From Nitrososphaerota archaeon (lineage in GTDB: Archaea; Thermoproteota; Nitrososphaeria; Nitrososphaerales; Gagatemarchaeaceae): a DNA stretch of 5,915 nucleotides. Shown one piece after another: positions 1 to 4,554 of the stretch. Numbering within the stretch: position 1 is the first letter of the stretch; the number at the start of each line of letters is the position of its first letter. The position numbers were made by a program, and so were the translations under genes. The notes under the pieces are model-generated. The model was given only the letters and a program-made list of their open reading frames with translations, made no database searches and had not been told where the DNA came from. The stretch covers positions 1 to 5,915 of the forward strand of contig VBPK01000117.1 in assembly GCA_005877225.1 (NCBI GenBank), written 5' to 3'.

Positions 1-1
1 T

Positions 2-334
2 CTCTCGAAGGTCCTCAGCTCGGGACCCCCGGAGGATGTGACTGTGATGCGTGTAGAAGTCGTCGGAAGGAAGGGGCCGGCTAGGGCAAGCATAACCTAC
101 GAGATGATAGACTTCTATGACAGGAAGAAGAAGGTTACCTCAATGGGGAAGACGACTGGGTTCACATGTTCGATTGTGACGAGGATGGTCGGAAGGGGCG
201 AAGTGCACGGGATCGGGGTGGTCCCCCCCGAGGTGGCCCTGAACACGAAGTTGGTGCAGAAGCTTCACTCGGAGCTGCAGAGCAAGGGCGTCAAGATTAC
301 AGAGAATCAGAACTTCGCCTCCGTTCGCTTCTAG
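2..334 (+). CDS. Saccharopine dehydrogenase-family oxidoreductase, C-terminal part (5' end outside window)
   Basis: The frame is open from the first bases of the window to a TAG at 332-334, giving 110 visible residues. The start codon and the N-terminal Rossmann (NAD(P)-binding) domain lie upstream of the window. The visible part matches the C-terminal domain of saccharopine dehydrogenase / lysine 6-dehydrogenase-like proteins: a VMRVEVVGRKG strand, a YEMIDFYD segment, the SMGKTTGFTCSIVTRM stretch and the late GIGVVPPE motif, followed by a charged helix (QKLHSELQSKGVKI). Family members reduce or oxidise amino-acid imines in lysine or polyamine metabolism. The substrate cannot be read from this domain, and archaeal members are often of unproven function. 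A GTG at 38 is an internal codon, because homology and the open frame extend further upstream. The gene converges with the PiT transporter and overlaps it by 4 bases. Family sure, exact enzyme unsure. Confidence 0.8.
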   Translation, partial: LSKVLSSGPPEDVTVMRVEVVGRKGPARASITYEMIDFYDRKKKVTSMGKTTGFTCSIVTRMVGRGEVHGIGVVPPEVALNTKLVQKLHSELQSKGVKITENQNFASVRF

Positions 335-1320
335 ACAAACAGCATAATGACCGTGTATGTCAGCCATGCGATGATTGCAGATGCTGGAATCGTAAGGAGC
401 CAGGCCCAGACTATTCTTCTTGCGACGCCCCACTTGACAGCCGATACACCCAATGTAGCCCCAGATCCCAACACGGAACCGCTAACGCAATGGGTCGTGC
501 TAACGGGTATCCCCAACAAAGAGGAACCTATTATCACAGAAGCCGCCGAAGTCTCGACAGAGAATCCGTGTACAGGGTCCATCTTTGTCAGCTTGAATCC
601 GAGTGTCTTAACAATCCTCCACCCTCCAAAGAGGGTGCCCAGAGCAATCGCCGAATGAGCCATCAAGACAACCCACAGGGGTACCACGAAGCTCGAGAGG
701 TTGCCGGTGGAGACGAGTAGAGCGGTTACCACTCCCATGGTCTTCTGGGCGTCGTTGGTGCCATGACTGAGACTCACAAGGCTAGAGGAGACGAGTTGCA
801 GTCTCCTGAAGTAGCGGTTTACCCCGTGAGCCGACTTCCTGAAGAAGAGTCTTATCATCGCTGCCATGATTGCGAATGCAACGGCAAAACCGATTAAAGG
901 CGAAACAACCATGAAAGTCACGGTCACGTTCAGGCTGGAGAAGAGGAGGGCCCCGAGCCCGGCCTTGGTCACCCCAGCTCCCACGAGGCCTCCGATCAGG
1001 GCATGCGACGAACTGGTCGGCAGCCCCAGAAGCCACGTGATGATGTCCCAGATAATCGCCCCGACAAGCGCAGCGAGTACGACATTTTGATCAACTACCC
1101 CCGGCTTGATTAGGCCTGCACCTATCGTCTTGGCCACTGCAACCCCAAATACGAGGAATGCGACGAAGTTGAAGAGAGCTGCAAGCGAGACTGCGGCAAG
1201 GGGCGCGAGCACTCTCGTCGACACCACAGTCGATATTGAGTTGGCAGCGTCGTGGAAACCGTTGAAGAAGTCAAAAAAGTACGCTATCGCTATGATGCCG
1301 ACTATCAGCGGCGTGATCAA
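331..1320 (-). CDS. pit: PiT-family inorganic phosphate transporter
   Basis: A 329-residue polytopic membrane protein of the PiT (PF01384) family, which imports inorganic phosphate coupled to H+ or Na+; the coupling ion cannot be told from sequence. Both halves of the duplicated family signature are present: GFHDAANSI at residues 21-29 and SHGTNDAQKTMG at 185-196, each followed by a serine-rich re-entrant motif (LPTSSSHALIGG around 100-111; PVSTTHCVSGSVLG at 272-285). Hydrophobic segments lie at about 4-19, 38-62, 77-97, 126-158, 203-232, 257-270 and 305-327. A charged loop at about 157-175 separates the halves. The length fits the short archaeal/bacterial form, without the long central loop of E. 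coli PitA. The start is TTG at 1320-1318, preceded by GGGAG about 9 bases upstream; the frame has no ATG, GTG or other TTG before the upstream stop. It lies 12 bases after the DUF47 gene, in the same frame, and is surely co-transcribed with it. Confidence 0.96.
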   Translation of the reverse strand: MITPLIVGIIAIAYFFDFFNGFHDAANSISTVVSTRVLAPLAAVSLAALFNFVAFLVFGVAVAKTIGAGLIKPGVVDQNVVLAALVGAIIWDIITWLLGLPTSSSHALIGGLVGAGVTKAGLGALLFSSLNVTVTFMVVSPLIGFAVAFAIMAAMIRLFFRKSAHGVNRYFRRLQLVSSSLVSLSHGTNDAQKTMGVVTALLVSTGNLSSFVVPLWVVLMAHSAIALGTLFGGWRIVKTLGFKLTKMDPVHGFSVETSAASVIIGSSLLGIPVSTTHCVSGSVLGSGATLGVSAVKWGVARRIVWAWLLTIPASAIIAWLTYTVIMLFV

Positions 1321-1332
1321 TTGTTGAACTCC

Positions 1333-1959
1333 CTAGCTGCGCGTCATAACGACATCGCGAAGAACGAGGCTCACATCTTCACACTTATCTGTCGCGGTTT
1401 CCAGATACTCATATATCTCCTTCAGCTTCATGATTTGAATCACGTCCTTCCCCTTGAAGAGTTCGGCCACAGCATCATTCAACAGGACGTCTGCTTCGTT
1501 CTCTAGGCTGTCGATCTCTCTGCATCGTTTGTCTATCTCATCTTCGTCAACCCTACGCATAGAGATGAAAGCGGCGTGAATTTCGTCAACGGAGCGGCTA
1601 ACCAACTGAGCCAGCTTCAACATAGTCGGGGTCGACTCCCTGACCTCATAGAGCACGATCCTGTTCATCACAGCGTAGATGAAGTCTAGGACATCGTCGT
1701 AAAGCGTGGCGAGTTTTATTATGTCTTGTTGGTCTATGGGAGTAATGAAGCTCCTGTTCACTTTGTCGTATATCTGATGTACGATGTCATCTCCGACATG
1801 TTCGATGTCTTTCAACTCCTTCCGTCTTTCGTCCATCCTGTCGAACTCGCCTATCGCCTCCTCCAGCTTCTGCGCACCTACCGCAACATTCTCGGATTCC
1901 TTCTCCAGAATGTCGAAGAAGGCTCTATCCTGCGGAATTATCCATTCTTTTAGTCCCAT
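1333..1959 (-). CDS. DUF47 / PhoU-like phosphate transport accessory protein
   Basis: A 208-residue, almost entirely helical cytosolic protein of the DUF47 (PF01865, PhoU_div) family, usually encoded next to PiT transporters and thought to modulate them. Family marks are IEHVGDDIVHQIYD (52-65), the conserved FITPIDQQDII block (71-81), LYDDVLDFI (86-94), and in the second half IDSLENEADVLL (149-160) and ETATDKCEDV (187-196). Two ExxxD metal-binding-type motifs, EHVGD and ETATD, occur at equivalent points of the two helical bundles, as in PhoU. The length is normal. The start is ATG at 1959-1957; the frame closes 30 bases upstream with TGA and offers no other start. The only Shine-Dalgarno-like sequence, AAGGTAGG, is about 13 or more bases away, which is weak. 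First gene of an operon with PiT, divergent from the AbrB-PhoU regulator. Its base composition is lower in GC than the flanking genes. Confidence 0.94.
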   Translation of the reverse strand: MGLKEWIIPQDRAFFDILEKESENVAVGAQKLEEAIGEFDRMDERRKELKDIEHVGDDIVHQIYDKVNRSFITPIDQQDIIKLATLYDDVLDFIYAVMNRIVLYEVRESTPTMLKLAQLVSRSVDEIHAAFISMRRVDEDEIDKRCREIDSLENEADVLLNDAVAELFKGKDVIQIMKLKEIYEYLETATDKCEDVSLVLRDVVMTRS

Positions 1960-2088
1960 TGCTCTGTCGACGCCTACCTTCTCCCCTCAACCCTTGTCGG
2001 ACCATAAACCGCCGTGGCAGTCTGACTCACTCCATTCAGTTCTTGAACTTTCATCTTGTTTTCTCGAGGGTTCGGCGGAATTCCAGAA

Positions 2089-2096
2089 GATATATC
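2089..2096. promoter_or_regulatory. Palindromic TATA-like element GATATATC
   Basis: The 8-base perfect palindrome GATATATC can serve as a TATA box in either direction. It lies roughly in the middle of the divergent region. On the - strand it would start transcription near 2066 toward DUF47-PiT. On the + strand it could be an upstream, secondary promoter for the regulator gene. It may instead be half of a repeated binding site, since GATATAT recurs at 2128. Assignment is inference from sequence only. Confidence 0.35.
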
Positions 2097-2128
2097 GCTG
2101 TCCGAAGGAATCTATTGTGAAAGACAGG

Positions 2129-2135
2129 ATATATA
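2129..2135 (+). promoter_or_regulatory. TATA box of the AbrB-PhoU gene (leaderless promoter)
   Basis: ATATATA lies with its centre at about 2132, 26 bases before the GTG at 2158. Archaeal TATA boxes are centred about 26-27 bases before the transcription start, so the predicted transcript begins at or within a base or two of the start codon. No Shine-Dalgarno sequence precedes that codon (CGCCTAACT), which agrees with leaderless translation. Confidence 0.65.
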
Positions 2136-2146
2136 GAGGCCCTATA
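2132..2146. promoter_or_regulatory. Imperfect palindrome overlapping the TATA box, candidate operator
   Basis: TATAGAGGCCCTATA is an odd-length inverted repeat: five pairs of the outer arm (TATAG/CTATA) match perfectly, one inner pair is mismatched, and the central GGC completes it. It begins inside the TATA box and ends about 12 bases before the predicted transcription start, where a bound protein would block TBP/TFB or polymerase. The gene it precedes encodes an AbrB-type domain, so autorepression is a natural guess. No binding is demonstrated by sequence. Confidence 0.4.
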
Positions 2147-2157
2147 GACGCCTAACT

Positions 2158-3174
2158 GTGTTGGAGATAAGGAGGGTACAGGTTACTGGGGGCAACAGCT
2201 TCGTCGTGTCCCTCCCGAAATCGTGGGTTAAGGACGTAGGGCTGAAGGCGAAGGATTCGGTTCAGGTCCTCCCCCAGGCGGACATGTCGCTTCTAATCGT
2301 CCCGAAGCGGGAGTTGGCCGAGGCGGAGAAGAGTGAGGCGACGATCGAAATCACTCAGGAGATGGACAAGGATGCGGCCCTCCGCCTGTTCATCTCTTAC
2401 TACCTCGCAGGATACGACATCGTCAGGCTCCGCTCACCGAAGTACGACCCGGGGCTCCGGTCGTACATGAGGGAGGCGATAAGAAGGAAGCTTGTAGGGA
2501 TCGAGATCATCGAAGAGAACGCCAACGGGATGACGACCCAGTGCCTCTCGGGCTATGCGGACCTCCCCCTCAAGAAGGCCCTCGAGAGAATGTCGATCGT
2601 CGTGTCCGGGATGGTGAAGGATGCGGTGGCGGCTCTGCGTGCCGGCGACGATGAGCTGGCGGGAGAGGTCGTCGCCAGAGATGACGAGGTCGATAGGTTC
2701 TACCACTTCATACTGAGACAACTCAACCTGGCGGTGAGGAACCGGTCGATAATCGAGGACATCGGGCTGACCTCGGCGAGGGACTGCCTCGGCTACAGAC
2801 TCGCGGTGAAGAGTGTGGAGAGAGTGGGTGATCACGCCGCGGCCGTGGCAGGGCTGGTCTCGGGCGTTCGGGAAGGCGCGGCCGAGAAGGCGATGAAGGA
2901 GGTCGAGAAGATGAGCGACCTCTCCCTGAAGGCGTTCGGAGACTCGGTTAGCTCACTGCTCCGCCTGGACCGAAAGCTCGCGAACGAAGCGATCGGCCTC
3001 ACGAGGAGGGTGAAGGAACTCGACGAGAAGATTAGCGGAGAGCTGCTGGCCCTGAAGACAGACCCGGATACCTTCGGCTCGATCAAGCTGATTCTGGAGA
3101 GCATCAGACGGGTCGGGGAATACGGCTCGGATATAGCTGAGATTGCCGTCGACTTGACCGTAAAGGAGCCGTGA
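2158..3174 (+). CDS. AbrB-PhoU fusion protein, probable phosphate uptake regulator
   Basis: A 338-residue cytosolic protein. Residues 1-52 are an AbrB/SpoVT-like swapped-hairpin DNA-binding domain (RRVQVTGGNSFVVSLPKSW, then GLKAKDSVQVLP and a closing LLIVPKREL strand). Residues about 60-125 form a linking alpha/beta region with the pattern ITQEMDKDAALRLFISYYL. Residues about 130-235 and 243-335 are two PhoU helical bundles carrying ERVGDHA (220-226) and RRVGEYGSDIAE (317-328). The second motif has Arg where the first has Glu, but EYGSD still gives an ExxxD shifted by four residues. This domain order is a known archaeal architecture annotated as phosphate uptake regulator. PhoU domains sense or relay phosphate status and the AbrB part is presumed to bind DNA. 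The start is GTG at 2158; TTG at 2161 is possible, and neither has a Shine-Dalgarno site, so the TATA position decides. Divergent from the PiT operon, its likely target. Function inferred from family and context. Confidence 0.93.
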   Translation: MLEIRRVQVTGGNSFVVSLPKSWVKDVGLKAKDSVQVLPQADMSLLIVPKRELAEAEKSEATIEITQEMDKDAALRLFISYYLAGYDIVRLRSPKYDPGLRSYMREAIRRKLVGIEIIEENANGMTTQCLSGYADLPLKKALERMSIVVSGMVKDAVAALRAGDDELAGEVVARDDEVDRFYHFILRQLNLAVRNRSIIEDIGLTSARDCLGYRLAVKSVERVGDHAAAVAGLVSGVREGAAEKAMKEVEKMSDLSLKAFGDSVSSLLRLDRKLANEAIGLTRRVKELDEKISGELLALKTDPDTFGSIKLILESIRRVGEYGSDIAEIAVDLTVKEP

Positions 3175-3199
3175 CGTTGGCCGGAATCTAGAGGACTGC

Positions 3200-3349
3200 C
3201 TAGACAGCGCTTAGCTGTCTCCCGACCACCCGTGCGCCCTTTCTGAAGACCGTGTATCCACAGATACACCGGGCATTGGGCAGCTTCGAGAGCTCCTTAG
3301 CGGTCGTCCTCGTTCCACACCTTACGCATTCGTACGAGGAATCTTCCAG
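3200..3349 (-). CDS. rpoP: DNA-directed RNA polymerase subunit P (Rpb12-like zinc ribbon), non-canonical start
   Basis: A short frame of about 49 residues, ending in TAG at 3202-3200. It reads Y-E-C-V-R-C-G at residues 6-12, then KELSKLPNARCICGYTVF (18-35) and a basic tail RKGARVVGRQLSAV (36-49). This is the plan of archaeal RpoP/Rpb12: CxxCG, a KL-P turn, a second cysteine pair before GY, then a basic tail ending in A-V/I. Cys8, Cys11, Cys28 and Cys30 would hold one zinc; the second pair is CxC rather than CxxC. Rpb12 joins Rpb3/Rpb10 in the polymerase platform and helps promoter opening. No ATG, GTG or TTG lies in frame between the upstream stop (TGA 3388-3386) and the first cysteine, so CTG at 3349-3347 is my best start; CTG at 3379-3377 would overlap tfb. 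It follows tfb by 16 bases and is probably co-transcribed. It could be another small zinc ribbon, but the spacing and tail favour RpoP. Confidence 0.78.
   Translation of the reverse strand: MEDSSYECVRCGTRTTAKELSKLPNARCICGYTVFRKGARVVGRQLSAV
3202..3220. repeat. Perfect 7-bp stem inverted repeat at the 3' end of rpoP
   Basis: AGACAGC (3202-3208) and GCTGTCT (3214-3220) are exact reverse complements around a 5-base loop. The repeat covers the last codons and part of the stop of rpoP and lies 28-46 bases downstream of the stop of the convergent AbrB-PhoU gene. It could form a stem in either transcript. No T-run follows on either strand, so it does not look like an archaeal T-tract terminator. A role in 3'-end stability is possible but unproven. 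Confidence 0.5.
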
Positions 3350-3365
3350 GACCCTGGTTCCCGGC

Positions 3366-4343
3366 TCACTGCTGAGCAGGTGTCTTCACCTCTTGTTCGG
3401 GTAGAAGACCGAGCGCCTGGACGAGGCCCTTGTACCTGTTGCGTATGGTGACCTCCGTGACTCCCGCCGACTTCGCGATCTCCTTCTGGGTCTTCCCGTC
3501 ACCTTCGAGCGTGCTCGCGATGTACAGTGCGCTTGCTGCCAGTCCCACAGGGTCCTTCCCTGCGGAGAGCTCCTTTTCCTCGGCCGTCCTGAGAATGTCA
3601 ATCGCCCTACGCCTTGTCTTCTCGGATAGTCCGACCGCGGAGGCGATCCTCGCGACATTCTTTGCCGGGTCGCTTACCGGCATCCTCACATCCAATTCTC
3701 TGAGAAGCATCCTGTAGTCTCTCGCAAGGTCCTTCTTTCTGAGGAGGGTGACGGCGGCGACGTCCTTCAGGCTCCTCGGGGTATCCGTGTCTCTGAACGC
3801 GGCATAGAGTGAGGCTGCGATGAGTGAGGAGATCGACCTCCCCCTGATCAGCCCTCTCTCGAGCGCCTTTCTGTAGATGTAAGCCCCCCTCTCCTTGACC
3901 GCTTCGGAGACCGTGAGCTTGTCCGCGAGCCTGTCCAGCTCCCTGAACGCCTGTCGGAGGTTCCTGTCTTGAGATTGATTCACCTGGCTCCTGTTATCCC
4001 AGATCCTAAGCCTGTCCACCGTGCTTCTCATCGAACCCGTGATTGACTTGCCCATCGCATCCCTATCGTCGCGTCCTATTATCGTGGCGAGGCCCATGTC
4101 GTGAGAGGCAATCGAGGTCGGCAATCCTGTCCTGCTCTTGTCTTCTCCCCCTTCGTCCCTGGATGAGTTTCTCCATTCTGGGCCCTCCTCCTCAATCTTC
4201 TCCTTGAGGACGAATCCGCAGTTACTGCATATTAGTTCCCCGCTCTCCTCATCTTGGACGAGGGATGCCTTCCCGCACCTCGGACAGCGGCGAAGAATCC
4301 CCTGGAGAGCCGCAGCCCTCGACGAACTAATTGTGTTGCTCAT
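3366..4343 (-). CDS. tfb: Transcription initiation factor B (TFB / TFIIB)
   Basis: A 325-residue archaeal TFB, which binds the TBP-TATA complex, contacts the BRE and recruits RNA polymerase. The N-terminal zinc ribbon is C20-x2-C23 and C39-x2-C42, preceded by about 19 extra residues. The B-reader/linker follows with GPEWR at 54-58 and an Asp/Arg/Ser-rich stretch to about 105. Cyclin repeat 1 spans about 122-215 (GRSISSLIAASLYAAFR at 168-184) and repeat 2 about 216-315 (GKDPVGLAASALYIAS at 262-277). The BRE-reading helix-turn-helix of repeat 2, KTQKEIAKSAGVTEVTIRNR, is at 284-303. All parts are present, so it looks functional. The start is ATG at 4343-4341 with GGAGG seven bases upstream. A clear TATA box precedes it, and rpoP follows 16 bases after the stop. 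Archaea often carry several TFB paralogues; whether this is the main one cannot be said here. Confidence 0.97.
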   Translation of the reverse strand: MSNTISSSRAAALQGILRRCPRCGKASLVQDEESGELICSNCGFVLKEKIEEEGPEWRNSSRDEGGEDKSRTGLPTSIASHDMGLATIIGRDDRDAMGKSITGSMRSTVDRLRIWDNRSQVNQSQDRNLRQAFRELDRLADKLTVSEAVKERGAYIYRKALERGLIRGRSISSLIAASLYAAFRDTDTPRSLKDVAAVTLLRKKDLARDYRMLLRELDVRMPVSDPAKNVARIASAVGLSEKTRRRAIDILRTAEEKELSAGKDPVGLAASALYIASTLEGDGKTQKEIAKSAGVTEVTIRNRYKGLVQALGLLPEQEVKTPAQQ

Positions 4344-4350
4344 TTTTTAT

Positions 4351-4355
4351 CCTCC
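4351..4355 (-). promoter_or_regulatory. Shine-Dalgarno site of tfb
   Basis: GGAGG (followed by ATAAAAA) lies seven bases before the ATG at 4343. It confirms that start and shows that tfb is translated from a very short leader, since the predicted transcription start is near 4355-4358. Confidence 0.75.
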
Positions 4356-4376
4356 AACAATTATGCTATCGCTCCA

Positions 4377-4385
4377 TTATATAAA
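4377..4385 (-). promoter_or_regulatory. TATA box of tfb-rpoP
   Basis: Read on the - strand, TTTATATAA is centred at 4381. A start about 26 bases downstream falls near 4355, giving a leader of about 12 bases that just includes the GGAGG site. A purine-rich BRE is not obvious directly upstream (ACTACCGTC). Confidence 0.7.
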
Positions 4386-4540
4386 GACGGTAGTAAACTT
4401 GGACTTAGTAGGTCAGACTGAGTGTTCTTGATAGTTTCCTGTTGACCGACCCGGATGACGATCAAGGCTCGCCTCCGCACGCTTTGACGGAGACCATCCT
4501 TTCATTCATTCAGCAAGCAAACGTTAAACCCGTCACGTGA

Positions 4541-4548
4541 AGGGAGGT
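4541..4548 (+). promoter_or_regulatory. Shine-Dalgarno site that decides the pntA start
   Basis: AGGGAGGT lies six bases before TTG 4555. It sits inside the reading frame that would begin at GTG 4537, so it argues that translation begins at TTG 4555 and not at the longer GTG form. The TTG start also gives the N-terminus expected for the family (IAGIPRETTPGEKR). A caveat is a TTAAA at 4524-4528, about 29 bases before the TTG. If that is the TATA box, the transcript could be nearly leaderless and this site would not be transcribed. No better TATA is seen in 4386-4536. Confidence 0.7.
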
Positions 4549-4554
4549 CGGCTA

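Larger units (their letters stand above)
1960..2157. promoter_or_regulatory. Divergent intergenic region between DUF47-PiT operon and AbrB-PhoU gene
   Basis: These 198 bases hold no credible gene. They separate two divergent transcription units tied to phosphate, so both promoters must lie here. Visible elements are two GATATAT sequences 39 bases apart (2089-2095 and 2128-2134), a GGAATTCC palindrome at 2077-2084, and on the - strand a weak TATA-like GGTTTATGGT (rc of 2001-2010). The 2001-2010 element would give a DUF47 leader of about 20 bases. Using GATATATC at 2089-2096 on the - strand would instead give a leader of about 107 bases. The sequence alone does not decide between them. Confidence 0.7.

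Noticed and set aside
166..720. 184-codon + strand open frame across the saccharopine dehydrogenase/PiT junction
   Set aside because: It is antisense to the PiT gene and overlaps the dehydrogenase in another frame. Its composition is low-complexity, rich in Arg, Gly and Ser, with no recognisable domain.
2434..2835. 133-codon - strand frame inside the AbrB-PhoU gene
   Set aside because: It is an antisense shadow in a GC-rich gene, with no ribosome binding site or domain.
3202..3220. Hairpin as a rho-independent-type terminator
   Set aside because: No T-tract follows on either strand, and archaeal termination depends on T-runs; kept only as an inverted repeat.
2832..3269. 145-codon - strand frame spanning the end of AbrB-PhoU and rpoP
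   Set aside because: It conflicts with the rpoP frame, which has conserved zinc cysteines, and is antisense to the PhoU domain.
4344..4349. T6 run on the + strand as a terminator
   Set aside because: It is the A-rich spacer between the tfb Shine-Dalgarno site and its ATG, and no + strand transcript is expected to end there.
4138..4431. 97-codon + strand frame over the tfb N-terminus
   Set aside because: It is antisense to the TFB zinc ribbon and runs through the tfb promoter; no supporting motif.
4386..4536. Possible small gene or RNA between the tfb promoter and pntA
   Set aside because: No start with a ribosome site and no conserved-looking frame or stable stem was found. CACGTG at 4534-4539 is a short palindrome likely by chance.
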